Part shown: piece after piece, positions 1 through 9,651 of the stretch
Numbering within the stretch: position 1 is the stretch's first letter
Layout of the letters: every line of letters begins with the position of its first letter
NCBI GenBank assembly: GCA_049513455.1
Contig: JBEKWB010000039.1
Coordinates: 5,392 to 69,391, forward strand
Source: Bog-473 sp049513455
Lineage (GTDB): Bacteria; Actinomycetota; Acidimicrobiia; Acidimicrobiales; RAAP-2
DNA length: 64,000 nucleotides
Direction of reading: 5' to 3'
Notes under the pieces: model-generated
Seen by the model: the letters and a program-made list of their open reading frames with translations, nothing else
Told to the model about the DNA's origin: nothing
Databases searched by the model: none
Made by a program: the position numbers and the translations under genes

Positions 1-828
1 GAGCTGACGGATCGGGGCATCCGGGCGGACCGGGTGTTCGGTGCCTCGGTCGGTGCCATCAACGGTGCCGCCTATGCCGGCAATCCCACCAAGGAGGGCA
101 TAGAGCGCATGGCCCGTATATGGCGGGACGTCAAAGGAACGGACGTCTTTCCCAAGTCCGCTCTCGATGGCCCCTGGGCCTTCTTCCAGAAGCGAGCCTC
201 GGTGCACTCCAACTCGGGACTCCGGGCCATTATCGAGGCGGGGATCGACTACGAGAACCTGGAGGACACCACCATCCCCTTCGAGGTGGTGACCACCTCG
301 CTCACCGACGGGCGGGAGCGCTGGTTGGCGCACGGGAATGCCGTGGAGGCCATTCTGGCCTCGTCGGCCATCCCCTCTATCCTCCCCCCGGTCGTCATCG
401 ATGGCGACGTCCTCATTGACGGTGGCGTCGTCAACAACGTCCCGATCAGCCGGGCCATGTTGGCGGGGTGCACGCGGATCTACGTCCTGCTCTGCGGTCC
501 GCTGCACTACCAGCCTCCCGTGTCCCGGCGCCCGGCCGAGGCGGCACTCACCGCGTTCTTCGTGGCCATGCACGCCCGTTTCGTGCGGGAGTTGGCGATG
601 CTCCCACCGGGGATCGAGGTGGTCGTGTTCAGTGGCGGCGGAGAGCCGTCGGCGCAGTACCGCGACTTCTCCGCCACGCCGGGGCTGGTGGAAGAGGGTC
701 GGGCCGAGGTGGCAGAAGTCCTCGACCGTTACGCCGGTACGTCGCAGGACCTTTCCCCGCACCGGCCGCCCGCGCCGCCGCATCCTGACCCCGGCCGCCG
801 CATCCTGACCCCGGCCGCCGCACCCTGA
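1..828 (+). CDS. Patatin-like phospholipase, 5' end outside the window
   Basis: Partial lipid acyl hydrolase of the patatin family; its start lies before base 1 and the frame is open from the first base. The nucleophile elbow GASVG, with the catalytic serine, is encoded at about 40-54, and the second half of the dyad is the D-G-G motif (IDGGVVNN) at about 415-438. Family members use this Ser-Asp dyad to hydrolyse acyl esters of membrane lipids. The alanine/proline-rich C-terminal tail is encoded by a 20-bp tandem repeat and has no recognisable domain. The catalytic domain after the elbow looks complete. The substrate cannot be inferred. Confidence 0.85.
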   Translation, partial: ELTDRGIRADRVFGASVGAINGAAYAGNPTKEGIERMARIWRDVKGTDVFPKSALDGPWAFFQKRASVHSNSGLRAIIEAGIDYENLEDTTIPFEVVTTSLTDGRERWLAHGNAVEAILASSAIPSILPPVVIDGDVLIDGGVVNNVPISRAMLAGCTRIYVLLCGPLHYQPPVSRRPAEAALTAFFVAMHARFVRELAMLPPGIEVVVFSGGGEPSAQYRDFSATPGLVEEGRAEVAEVLDRYAGTSQDLSPHRPPAPPHPDPGRRILTPAAAP

Positions 829-860
829 CCGACGCCGCCGCACCCTGACCCTGACCCTGA
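781..860. repeat. Four 20-bp tandem repeats spanning the patatin stop codon
   Basis: Four consecutive 20-bp units start at 781, 801, 821 and 841. The first two are identical (CATCCTGACCCCGGCCGCCG) and the last two diverge at a few bases. The unit is not a multiple of three and contains TGA, so the reading phase shifts with each copy. The patatin frame terminates in the third copy (826-828). Degenerate CCCTGACC pieces continue to about 910. Confidence 0.9.
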
Positions 861-939
861 CCACGGCACCCGTACCCCCGAGCCGGCACCGGCCCTGACC
901 CTCTGACCCCAGCGGCCCCGCCCGGTAACCTGCGGCCGG

Positions 940-1743
940 ATGGGCGACGACCGCTACCTGCTGCCCAACGCCGAGGAGGCCGCCGCCGAGCGGTTCGCCG
1001 CGTTCACCGAGCTCTTCGACCCGTCCACCTTCGCCCACATGGACCGGCTCGGCCTCGCCGCCGGCTGGCGGTGCTGGGAAGTGGGGGCGGGTGGCGACTC
1101 GGTGGTCCGGTGGCTGGCCGGGCGGGTGGGTGCCGAGGGTTACGTGCTGGCCACCGACATCGACGTGACCCGCACCAGGGCTGCCGCGGATCCGGCCAGC
1201 CCGCACGTCGAGGTGCGCGCCCACGATGTGGCCCACGACCCTTCCCCCGAGGGCCAGTTCGACCTCGTCCATGCCCGCCTGGTCCTGGTGCACGTGCCGG
1301 AGCGGGAGAGGGCCCTGGCGGCGATGGCGGGCGCCGTCCGTCCAGGGGGCTGGCTGTTCATAGAGGATGCCGACCCGGCGCTGCAGCCGCTGAGCTCGCT
1401 GGAGGTGCGGGGGCCCGAGCAGGCGTTGGCCAACCGGTTGCGCTCGGGCTTCCGGGGGTTGATGGCCTCCCGCGGCGCCGACCTGGCCTATGGCCGCACC
1501 CTTCCGCGCCTGCTCCGGGAGGCGGGACTCATCGATGTGAGGGCCGATGCGGCATTCCCGGTCGCCCACCCGGCCTGTGCGCGGCTGGAGACGGCCACGA
1601 TCCACCTCATTGCGAACCAGCTGCTGTCGAACGGCATCGCGACGGCCGACGAAATCCACCTCCACCTGGCCAACGTGGCTGCCGGGCGGCTCGATCTCAC
1701 GCAGCCGCCGATGATCGCCGCCTGGGGGCGCCGCCCGTCGTGA
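940..1743 (+). CDS. Class I SAM-dependent methyltransferase
   Basis: A 267-aa protein with a Rossmann-type methyltransferase core. The glycine-rich SAM-binding motif I reads EVGAGGDSVV near residue 47, followed by an acidic residue at the end of strand 2 (ATDID) and a motif DLVHARLVLVHVPE typical of ubiquinone/menaquinone-type C-methyltransferase folds. The ATG at 940 follows the patatin gene by 111 bp, across the repeat tail. No strong Shine-Dalgarno sequence is visible. The substrate is unknown, because the variable C-terminal half gives no clue. The next gene, an Lhr helicase, starts 55 bp downstream, so co-transcription is possible. Confidence 0.8.
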   Translation: MGDDRYLLPNAEEAAAERFAAFTELFDPSTFAHMDRLGLAAGWRCWEVGAGGDSVVRWLAGRVGAEGYVLATDIDVTRTRAAADPASPHVEVRAHDVAHDPSPEGQFDLVHARLVLVHVPERERALAAMAGAVRPGGWLFIEDADPALQPLSSLEVRGPEQALANRLRSGFRGLMASRGADLAYGRTLPRLLREAGLIDVRADAAFPVAHPACARLETATIHLIANQLLSNGIATADEIHLHLANVAAGRLDLTQPPMIAAWGRRPS

Positions 1744-1798
1744 GCCACCTCGGCGGCGGCCGCGCACCTCTGTCACAGCATCCTGGTGAAATAGAGGG

Positions 1799-4700
1799 GT
1801 GACCGCTCCCGCTCTCCCGATGGTCGACCGTTTCCACCCGGCGGTGGCGGCGTGGTTCGCCCGCCGGTTCCCGGACGGGCCGACACCCCCCCAGATCGCG
1901 GCCTGGCCCCACATCGCGGCGGGGAGTGACGTCCTGGTGGCGTCACCGACCGGTACGGGGAAGACGCTGACCGGATTCCTGGTGGCCATCGACGCCGCCT
2001 ACCGGGCCGCCGACGCCGGGACGCGCCAGGGCGGGCTGCCCGAGGTGCTCTACGTCTCCCCGCTGAGGGCCCTCGCCGTCGACGTGCACGAGAACCTGCA
2101 CGTGCCCCTCACCGAAATCCGGGACGAAGCGGCGCGGCTGGGCTACGGCGACCCCGGGCTGCGGGTCGCCGTTCGCACCGGTGACACGCCGGCCGCCGAG
2201 CGGGCCGCCATGCGCAAGAACGCGCCGGACATTCTGGTCACCACCCCCGAGTCGCTGTATCTGCTGCTGACCGCGCCCTCTTCCCGGGCGATGCTGCGCG
2301 GGGTGCGCACCGTCATCGTCGACGAGGTGCACACGCTGGCCCGCGACAAGCGGGGAAGCCACCTGTCGCTCAGCCTCGAAAGGTTGGACAGTCTGGTGAC
2401 CGAGGCCGGCGGTCATCTGCAGCGCATCGGGCTCTCCGCCACGCAGCGGCCGCTCGACGTCGTGGCCCGTCTCCTTTCCGGCGTGCACGACGGGCGCCCG
2501 CCGACGGTGATCGTCGACTGCGGTCACGCCCGCGACCTGAACGTGGCCATCGAGCTCCCCGACAGTGAGCTCGAAGCCGTGGCGAGCGGGCTGCAGCTCT
2601 CCGATGTGCTCGACCGGATCGCCGCGCACACACGCGAGCACCGCACGACCCTCATCTTCGTGAACACCCGCAAAATGGCCGAGCGCGTGGCCCATCAGTT
2701 GGCCGAGCGGTTGGGAAGTGCCGACAACGGTGGCGGTGACGTCGATGCCTCGCTTCTGGTGGCCGCGCACCACGGGAGCCTCTCGGCGGCCCGCCGGCGG
2801 ATTGTCGAGACCCGCCTGCGGGCCGGCGACCTGCGCGCGCTGGTGGCCACGGCCTCCTTGGAACTGGGTATCGACGTGGGGCCGGTCGAGTTGGTCTGCC
2901 AGATCGGCTCGCCCCGTGCCATCGGGACCTTTCTCCAGAGGGTCGGGCGCGCCAACCACCAACGGCACGGGGTGCCGGCGGGCCGGCTCTATCCGATGAC
3001 CCGGGACGAGCTGGTCGAGTGCACCGCGCTCCTGGCTGCCGTCCGCGAGGGGCGGCTGGACCTCCTGGAGCCTCCGATCGCGCCGCTCGACGTCCTGGCG
3101 CAGCAGCTCGTGGCCGAAGTGGCGGCGGCCGAGGAGCGCAGCGTCGAGGAGATGTGGGACATGACCCGCCGGGCCGCCCCCTACGCCGAAATGCCCCGCC
3201 AGGACTTCGACGACGTGGTCGCCCTGTCGAGCTGGGGCATCGAGACCGGACGGGGCCGCCGCGGCGCCCATCTCCACCACGACGCTGTCAACGGGCGCCT
3301 GCGGGCGCGACGCGGCGCCCGCCTGGCTGCGCTGACCAGCGGCGGGGCCATTCCCGAGACCGGTGACTACCGGGTCGTGCTCGACCCCGAGGGCATCACC
3401 GTCGGGTCGGTGCACGAGGACTTCGCCGTCGAGGCGACCGCCGGGGACATCTTCCTCCTCGGCACCCACTCGTGGCGGGTGAAGAAAGTCGAGGTCGGCA
3501 TCGTACGGGTCTACGACGCCGGCGACCTGCCCCCGACCATCCCCTTCTGGTTGGGCGAGGCGCCGGCGCGCTCGGCCGAGCTGTCCATGGCGGTGAGTGA
3601 TCTGCGGGCCGCGCTCGAACCACTGCTGCGCCAGGAGGACGGCGAGGCGGCGCGCCGCCTTGTGATGGAGAGGGCCGGCGTCTCGGTCGACGTGGCGCAG
3701 CAGGTGGTGGCGTACTGTGCCGCCGGGCTGGCCGCGTTGGGCTTCCTCCCCACCCGCGAGCGCATCGTGGTGGAGCGCTGCTTCGACGAGACCGAGGGCA
3801 CCCAGCTCATTGTGCACTCGCCCTTCGGTGGGCGCGTGAACCGCGCCCTCGGTCTGGCCCTCCGCAAGCGTTTCTGCGTGTCGTTCGACTTCGAGCTGCA
3901 GGCCGCCGCGGACGACGACACGGTGGTCCTCTCGCTCGGTCCCCAGCACAGCTTCCCCCTGGCCGGTGTGCGGTCCATGCTCTCCTCCAAGAACGCGGCG
4001 GAGGTACTGACCCAGGCCGTGCTGCCGCACCCGATGCTGGCGGCGCGTTGGCGCTGGAACCTGACCCGGGCCCTGGTCCTCCCGCGTCAGCGGGGCGGGA
4101 AGCGGCGCCCCATCCATCTCCAGAGGATGGAGGCGGACGACCTGCTCGCCGCCGTCTGGCCCTCGTTGGCCGCCTGCCAGGAGAATGCCGCCCCCGGACC
4201 CGTCGTGGTGCCCGATCACGTGCTGGTGCGCCAGACCGTGGACGACTGCCTGCACGAGGGACTCTCGGTGGAGGGCCTGGTCGACCTGTGGTCGAAGGTG
4301 GAGTCGGGGGCCGTCGCCGTGCACACGGTGGAGTCGTCCGAGCCCTCGCCCCTGTCGCACGGGATTCTGAGTGGACGTCCCTTTACGTTCCTCGATGGTG
4401 CGCCACTGGAGGAGCGGCGCACCCGCGCCCTCTCGTTGCGCCGTGGGTTGGGCGCCCTCGGCCCCAACGGGCTCCCCGTACCGGCCGACGAGCTGGACTC
4501 CCTGGATCCCGGCGCGGTGGCCGTGGTGCTCGAACAGGTGCGCCCGTCCCTCCGCAGTCCGGACGAGTTGCACGACCTGCTGCTGTCGTTGGTGGCCTGT
4601 CGCCCCGTGCCGGGGTGGGTGACCTGGTTCGAGTCGCTGGTCGCCGATGGCCGCGCCCTCGTCGTCGACGGGTGCTGGGCGGCCACCGAGCAGGGGGAGG

Positions 4701-6094
4701 CCGCGGCGGCACTGCGCGATGACGACGAGGCGGCCGCCGCCTGTGTCAGCGGCCATCTCCAGCTGGCGGGCCCGGTCACCGTCCCCGAGCTCACGGCCGA
4801 TGTGCCGCTCCCCGCCGGGGCGCCGATGGGCGCACCGGTCACGCCGGCCCGGGCGCGCACGGCCCTGGCCCGTCTCGAGGCGCAGGGTTCGGCCATCGCG
4901 CTCCCCGATGGCCGCTGGTGCGCGCGTCACCTCCTCGTCCGTCTGCACGGGGCCAGCCGTCAGCGTCGCCGGGGTCTGGTCGATCCGGTCCCCATCAGTG
5001 ACTTCGTGCGCTTTCTCACCGGCTGGCAGCACGCCACGCCGACCACCCGGGCCGAGGGCAGGGCCGGACTGCTCGCCGTGCTCGAGCAGCTGCAGGGGAT
5101 CGAGGCCCCGGCCGCCGAATGGGAGGCCCACATCCTGCCGGCGCGGGTCGAGGGCTACGACGCCCGCTGGCTGGACGAGCTCTGCCTCTCGGGCGAGGTC
5201 GTCTGGGGCCGGTTGACCCCCCGACCCGAGCGGGCCGGCCGGGCCGGGACGCCGTCACCGTCCACCCCGCTGGCCTTCGTCGTCCGGGAGGACTTGCCGT
5301 GGATGCTCCATGCGGTGCGGGGAGGCGCCGAGGCGGCGGAGCCGGAAGTGGGTGCCGCGGCCGACGTCCTGGTGGCGTTGCGCGCCCGCGGCGCCTGCTT
5401 CAGACCCGAGCTCGCCACCCTGGCCGGTCGGCTCCCCGCCGAGGTGGACGAGGGGTTGTGGGATCTGGTGGCCCGCGGCATCGTCACCGCCGACGCCTTT
5501 TCCGCCGTGCGGTCGCTGCTCTCGGCCCGCGATCGCTGGAGCACGCGCACCTATCGCCGTCCCGATGGCCGGCGCGGGACCGGGCGCTCAGGCGCCGTTC
5601 GTCCCGGGTTGGCGCGTCGTCGTGCCCCGGCGGGCAGCGGCATCGGGGAGGGGCGGTGGTCGCTGCTCCCGGTCGACGATGTGGTGATGGCCGAACCGAC
5701 ACAGCCCGCCGACGAGGAGCTCGCCGAGTCGGTGGCCTGGCAGCTGCTGGCCCGCTGGGGCGTGGTGGCCTGGGAGGTCTGGGGGCGCGAGTCGTTCCAT
5801 GTTCCCTGGCGTGAAGTGGTGTGGGCCCTGCGCCGGCTCGAGGCGCGTGGCCTGGCCCTCGGTGGTCGTTTCGTGGTCGGGCTCTCCGGCGAGCAGTATG
5901 CGCTGCCCGAAGCGGCCGCGGACCTGCTGAAGGCGCACCGCCGCGCGCCCAGCGGGGAGCAGCTGGTGGTGGCGGGGGCCGATCCGCTGAACGTGACCGG
6001 CTCGATCGTGGGCGGCACGCGTGTCCCGACGAGACGGAACCAACGGGTGATCTTCCGCGATGGCGTCGTGGTGGACGATCTCCGTGCCGGCTGA
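1799..6094 (+). CDS. lhr: Lhr-family ATP-dependent helicase
   Basis: A very large (1431 aa) superfamily 2 helicase of the Lhr type, which translocates 3'-5' on single-stranded nucleic acid and acts in DNA repair. Visible motifs are Walker A SPTGTGKT near residue 50, DEVH near 175, LSATQRP near 213 and the motif VI arginines QRVGRANHQR near 380. The Lhr core is followed by the long Lhr C-terminal region expected for full-length proteins of about 1500 aa. The GTG start at 1799 is chosen because the protein begins just before the conserved Q-motif region (TPPQIAAW). The 3' end overlaps the start of pxpA. A second large open frame on the opposite strand is only a GC-driven shadow. Confidence 0.93.
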   Translation: MTAPALPMVDRFHPAVAAWFARRFPDGPTPPQIAAWPHIAAGSDVLVASPTGTGKTLTGFLVAIDAAYRAADAGTRQGGLPEVLYVSPLRALAVDVHENLHVPLTEIRDEAARLGYGDPGLRVAVRTGDTPAAERAAMRKNAPDILVTTPESLYLLLTAPSSRAMLRGVRTVIVDEVHTLARDKRGSHLSLSLERLDSLVTEAGGHLQRIGLSATQRPLDVVARLLSGVHDGRPPTVIVDCGHARDLNVAIELPDSELEAVASGLQLSDVLDRIAAHTREHRTTLIFVNTRKMAERVAHQLAERLGSADNGGGDVDASLLVAAHHGSLSAARRRIVETRLRAGDLRALVATASLELGIDVGPVELVCQIGSPRAIGTFLQRVGRANHQRHGVPAGRLYPMTRDELVECTALLAAVREGRLDLLEPPIAPLDVLAQQLVAEVAAAEERSVEEMWDMTRRAAPYAEMPRQDFDDVVALSSWGIETGRGRRGAHLHHDAVNGRLRARRGARLAALTSGGAIPETGDYRVVLDPEGITVGSVHEDFAVEATAGDIFLLGTHSWRVKKVEVGIVRVYDAGDLPPTIPFWLGEAPARSAELSMAVSDLRAALEPLLRQEDGEAARRLVMERAGVSVDVAQQVVAYCAAGLAALGFLPTRERIVVERCFDETEGTQLIVHSPFGGRVNRALGLALRKRFCVSFDFELQAAADDDTVVLSLGPQHSFPLAGVRSMLSSKNAAEVLTQAVLPHPMLAARWRWNLTRALVLPRQRGGKRRPIHLQRMEADDLLAAVWPSLAACQENAAPGPVVVPDHVLVRQTVDDCLHEGLSVEGLVDLWSKVESGAVAVHTVESSEPSPLSHGILSGRPFTFLDGAPLEERRTRALSLRRGLGALGPNGLPVPADELDSLDPGAVAVVLEQVRPSLRSPDELHDLLLSLVACRPVPGWVTWFESLVADGRALVVDGCWAATEQGEAAAALRDDDEAAAACVSGHLQLAGPVTVPELTADVPLPAGAPMGAPVTPARARTALARLEAQGSAIALPDGRWCARHLLVRLHGASRQRRRGLVDPVPISDFVRFLTGWQHATPTTRAEGRAGLLAVLEQLQGIEAPAAEWEAHILPARVEGYDARWLDELCLSGEVVWGRLTPRPERAGRAGTPSPSTPLAFVVREDLPWMLHAVRGGAEAAEPEVGAAADVLVALRARGACFRPELATLAGRLPAEVDEGLWDLVARGIVTADAFSAVRSLLSARDRWSTRTYRRPDGRRGTGRSGAVRPGLARRRAPAGSGIGEGRWSLLPVDDVVMAEPTQPADEELAESVAWQLLARWGVVAWEVWGRESFHVPWREVVWALRRLEARGLALGGRFVVGLSGEQYALPEAAADLLKAHRRAPSGEQLVVAGADPLNVTGSIVGGTRVPTRRNQRVIFRDGVVVDDLRAG

Positions 6095-6872
6095 ACGGCG
6101 CAGTATCGATCTGAACGCCGATCTCGGCGAAGCCGGCGATGATGCCGGAGTGGCGATCGAGCGCGCCCTTCTCGGCCTCGTCACCTCTGCCCACATCGCC
6201 TGTGGGGGGCACGCGGGCGACGAGGAGTCGATGCGGGCGATCGTGCAGGCTGCAGTCGATGCCGGGGTGCGGGTGGGTGCGCACCCGTCCTATCCCGACC
6301 GTGCCGGATTCGGTCGCCGCCCGATGGAGATGGCGGCGTCCGACCTGGCGGCGTCGCTGGCCGCGCAGGTCAGCGCCCTCATCGACGTGGCGGCATCACT
6401 GGGCGCCGAGGTGTGCTCGGTGAAGCCTCATGGTGCGCTCTACGGCGAGGTCGGCGGCAACGCATCCACCTTTGACGCCCTTGCCGGCGTGCTCGTCGCA
6501 CTGTGTGAGCCGGGCACCTCCTTGGTACTCCCCTCCGGCGCCCCTGCGGTCGCCTGGGCGGGGAGGGCCGGCATCGCCGTGCTCGAGGAAGGGTTCGCAG
6601 ATCGTGCCTATACGGCGGGCGGCAGGTTGATGGCGCGCCAGGAGCCCGGGTCGGTCTATAACGAGCCGGCGAGGGCTGCGGCGCAGGCACTCGGGCTGGC
6701 CGAACGGGGGACGGTGGTGGCGGCGGACGGCACGATGCTGACCCTCGCGGTGGACTCCCTGTGCCTGCACGGCGACTCCCCCAACGCGCTCGCCATGGCC
6801 CGGGCCGTCCGCGATGCGCTCGCCGCTGCCGGCATTGCGGTGGCGGCCCCGCCCGCGCGTCGGCCCGCTTGA
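6084..6872 (+). CDS. pxpA: 5-oxoprolinase subunit PxpA (LamB/YcsF family)
   Basis: A LamB/YcsF family protein of about 262 aa, the subunit that with PxpB and PxpC forms the prokaryotic ATP-dependent 5-oxoprolinase converting pyroglutamate to glutamate. Signature stretches are SIDLNADLGEA at the N-terminus, HIACGGHAGDE, VGAHPSYPDRAGFGRR, SVKPHGALY and EGFADRAYT. I prefer the GTG at 6084, which has GGTGGA upstream and places the conserved DLN near the N-terminus. An in-frame ATG at 6060 is the alternative. Either start lies inside the end of the helicase gene, suggesting translational coupling. pxpBC follows after 11 bp. Confidence 0.9.
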   Translation: MPAERRSIDLNADLGEAGDDAGVAIERALLGLVTSAHIACGGHAGDEESMRAIVQAAVDAGVRVGAHPSYPDRAGFGRRPMEMAASDLAASLAAQVSALIDVAASLGAEVCSVKPHGALYGEVGGNASTFDALAGVLVALCEPGTSLVLPSGAPAVAWAGRAGIAVLEEGFADRAYTAGGRLMARQEPGSVYNEPARAAAQALGLAERGTVVAADGTMLTLAVDSLCLHGDSPNALAMARAVRDALAAAGIAVAAPPARRPA

Positions 6873-6883
6873 AGGAGGGCGGT

Positions 6884-8584
6884 ATGCCGACCCGCTCCGT
6901 CCCGGTGGGGGAGATCCGCCGCCTGGGCGACCACGCGCTGCTGATCGGCGTTCCCGATGCGGTCGCCGCCCGCCGGCTCACGCGGTCGCTCGCCGCGGCA
7001 CGGCTCGAGGGGGTGGCAGAAGTGGTGGGAGGGTTGGCCACCGTCATGGTGGCCTTCGATCCGCGGGCCGGCGATGTCGACGACCGGCGCTCGGTGCTGG
7101 CGCACCTGATGGAGGAGATCTCCGGGCAGCCCGACGCCGAGGATGGTGGAGCGATCCTCCTCGACATCCCCTGCACCTTCGACGGGCCGGACCTGGCGGA
7201 GGTGGCGTCGCTCGTGGGGAGCACGCCCGAGGCGGTGGTCGCGATGATGACGGCCGGGCCACTCACGGTGGCCGTCGTCGGGTTCTCGCCCGGCTTCGCG
7301 TATCTCGCCGGCCTCCCTGCCGCGCTGCGCCGGGTGCCGCGCCGCTCCCGCCCGCGCCCCTCTGTGCCGGCCGGGTCGGTCGCCCTGGCCGGCGGCCACG
7401 CCGCCGTCTATCCGTCGGCGTCGCCCGGCGGATGGCAGCTCGTCGGTCACACCGACGAGCAGCTCTTCACACCGTGGGTGCCCCCGTACGCCAGGCTGGC
7501 CCCCGGCGACCGCGTGCGCTTCGTGAGGCCCACCGCCGCGGTCGGGAACGGCGCCGGAAAGTCGACATCCGCGGACGGTCCGGTCCCCAGCCTGGACACG
7601 CCACCCCCCGGGGCGCGGCCCGTCTTCGAAGTCGACGAGCCGGGCCTACGGTCCGTCCTGCAGGACGGGGGGAGAAAGGGATTGGCCGCCCTCGGTGTCC
7701 CGGCCGCGAGCCCGGCCGATCCCGACTCGTTTCGACTGGCCAACGAACTGGTCGGGAATCCGATCGGCGCGTGCACCCTCGAGATCACGGCGCGCGGCCC
7801 GACCCTGCGTTGCCTGAGCCCGACCTTTGTGGCCGTCGTCGGTGGGTCGCCTGATCTGCGTTTGCAGGGCCAGCCCGTCGCGGCCGGACGCGTGGTGCCC
7901 GTCACTGCCGGCCAGCAGCTGGTCGTCGGCTCGGTGCGGGGAGGGTTCCGTTGCTACCTGGCGATGGCCGGAGGGTTTGTCGGTCCCGCGGTGCTCGGGA
8001 GTTTCTCCAGCGATCAGCTGGCCGGCCTCGGACCCGGACCGATCATGCGTGGCGCGCGACTGTGGGGCGCCGCCACGGAGCCGCCCTTGGGGGACCACCT
8101 GCGTCCCGGCGCGTCGAGAGCGCTCGAGCGGGGCGAGCCGGTCGCCTTGCGGGTGGTCCCCGGTCCCCACCACGAACGGTTCGTCCCCGGGACCTTCGCC
8201 GCCCTGGCGTCGATGCGATTCACCGTCGAGGGGGCGAGCAACCGGGTGGGGCTGAGGTTGCGCCGCGACCCGCGCACACCGGCACTGGTGGCGGCTCCCG
8301 GTAGCCCGGGAGAGCTCGACTCCCAGGGCATGGTCACGGGGGCCGTGCAGGTCCCACCGGACGGGCAGCCGGTGATCCTGATGACCGACCACGCCACCCT
8401 CGGGGGTTACCCGGTCGTGGCCGTTGTCGCCGCGGTCGACCACGGAGTCCTGGGTCAGTGCGCGCCCGGGACGACCGTTGTTCTCGTGCCATGCGACTGC
8501 GACGAGGCCGGTGAGGCCCTGCGGGAGCATCGGCGTGCCCTGAGTGTGGCCGTGGTCGGCCATTACCCGCTGGCCGTCGAGTAG
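6884..8584 (+). CDS. pxpBC: Fused 5-oxoprolinase subunits PxpB-PxpC (KipI-KipA)
   Basis: A 566-aa fusion. Residues from about 5 to 210 are a KipI/PxpB (allophanate hydrolase subunit 1-like) domain with the signature VGFSPGFAYLAGLP and PSVPAGSVALAGG. After a short proline/serine linker, residues from about 235 to the end are a KipA/PxpC (biotin-dependent carboxylase-like) domain with GLRSVLQDGGRKG, GVPAASPADPDSF and EGASNRVGLRL. In many bacteria these are two separate genes; here they are one reading frame. The ATG at 6884 is fixed by a strong AAGGAGGG ribosome binding site at 6872-6879. Together with the upstream pxpA it gives a complete PxpABC enzyme. Confidence 0.92.
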   Translation: MPTRSVPVGEIRRLGDHALLIGVPDAVAARRLTRSLAAARLEGVAEVVGGLATVMVAFDPRAGDVDDRRSVLAHLMEEISGQPDAEDGGAILLDIPCTFDGPDLAEVASLVGSTPEAVVAMMTAGPLTVAVVGFSPGFAYLAGLPAALRRVPRRSRPRPSVPAGSVALAGGHAAVYPSASPGGWQLVGHTDEQLFTPWVPPYARLAPGDRVRFVRPTAAVGNGAGKSTSADGPVPSLDTPPPGARPVFEVDEPGLRSVLQDGGRKGLAALGVPAASPADPDSFRLANELVGNPIGACTLEITARGPTLRCLSPTFVAVVGGSPDLRLQGQPVAAGRVVPVTAGQQLVVGSVRGGFRCYLAMAGGFVGPAVLGSFSSDQLAGLGPGPIMRGARLWGAATEPPLGDHLRPGASRALERGEPVALRVVPGPHHERFVPGTFAALASMRFTVEGASNRVGLRLRRDPRTPALVAAPGSPGELDSQGMVTGAVQVPPDGQPVILMTDHATLGGYPVVAVVAAVDHGVLGQCAPGTTVVLVPCDCDEAGEALREHRRALSVAVVGHYPLAVE

Positions 8585-8611
8585 GCCGGGTCAGCTGGGC
8601 GGAGAAGGGGA

Positions 8612-9394
8612 TCAGACGAGGAGTTTCACCACGGTGGCCAGGCCGACCACAACCACGACGATCCGCAGCGCCGTGGCCGGAATGGACAAGGCAATCCGGG
8701 CGCCGACCCACCCACCCACCAGGCTCCCGGCGGCGAGCAGGCCGACGGCTTCCCACGCCAGCCCGCCGTGGATCAGGAAGACCGCGGCCGCCACCCCGTT
8801 GACGAGGATCGACAGGGCGGTCCGGAGCCCGCTGGTGCGCAGGATCGAGTCGGGGAGCGCCAACCCCAGAATTGCCAGCAACATGACGCCCAGGCCGGCG
8901 CCGAAGTAACCGCCGTAGACCGACGCGGCGAACGTGCCTCCGGCCAGGAGGAGGGGCCTTGTCCGTGGCGGGGCGTGCACCGAGTCGCCCAACGCCCGCC
9001 GCAGGAGTGGTTGGAGGGCGAACAGGATGGACGCGCCGAGCACCAGCCAGGGTGCCAGGGTCCGGAAGAGGGCCGACGAGGTGGTGAGCAGCAGGATGGC
9101 CCCCGCTATGCCCCCGAGGGCGGCGACCGGGCCGAGCCGGGCCAGATGCTCTCGTTGCCCCGAAATCTCGTTGCGGAACCCGGCTGCGCCTCCGGCGTAC
9201 CCGGGCCAGATGCCCACGGTGTTGGTGATGTTGGCCGTGAGCGCCGGATAGCCCAGGGCCAGCAGGAGAGGGAACGAGATGAGGCTGCCGCCACCGGCCA
9301 CCCCGTTGAAGACCCCGGCGCCCACACCCCCGAGAACAAGCAGGACGATATGGGAGGTGCTCAATGATGCTGTTCCCAACACCCCCGGGGTCAT
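8612..9394 (-). CDS. TauE/SafE family anion exporter (membrane)
   Basis: A 260-aa inner-membrane protein with about seven or eight hydrophobic helices and the TauE/SafE signature near the N-terminus (GVGAGVFNGVAGGGSLI, then NTVGIWPGYAGG). The family exports sulfite, sulfoacetate or similar organic anions; the substrate here cannot be assigned. It is convergent with pxpBC, with only 27 bp between the stop codons. The N-terminal half-repeat GGxGxGxxxxxxGGG appears again around GAGLGVMLLAILGLAL in the second half, as expected for this duplicated fold. It stands alone, with no sulfur metabolism genes beside it. Confidence 0.85.
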   Translation of the reverse strand: MTPGVLGTASLSTSHIVLLVLGGVGAGVFNGVAGGGSLISFPLLLALGYPALTANITNTVGIWPGYAGGAAGFRNEISGQREHLARLGPVAALGGIAGAILLLTTSSALFRTLAPWLVLGASILFALQPLLRRALGDSVHAPPRTRPLLLAGGTFAASVYGGYFGAGLGVMLLAILGLALPDSILRTSGLRTALSILVNGVAAAVFLIHGGLAWEAVGLLAAGSLVGGWVGARIALSIPATALRIVVVVVGLATVVKLLV

Positions 9395-9651
9395 GGGCCG
9401 TCAGCGTACGGACTCTGCCGCCGACCCATGACAACGAGCCCGTGGCGCGCAAGGTTTCTCGATTTCCCCGTTTCACCTCATGCGGAGCGGCGCCACCGGG
9501 CCCGGCTTTCGGAACCTCCTCCGTTCCCGCTCTGGTTCCGGGGGCCGGCCCGGTGGCGGGCCTGCGCCGGTGCGCGCCCCCGAGGCGCCGCCGCCGAGGC
9601 TGGCCTACTGTGGGGCGGCGAGAAGAGCATCGTGTCGAGGGAAGGAGTTCC

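Noticed and set aside
1943..5131. A 1062-codon open frame on the minus strand antisense to lhr
   Set aside because: It has no family motifs and a His/Gln/Gly/Arg-biased composition typical of antisense frames in high-GC genes. The plus-strand helicase motifs are unambiguous.
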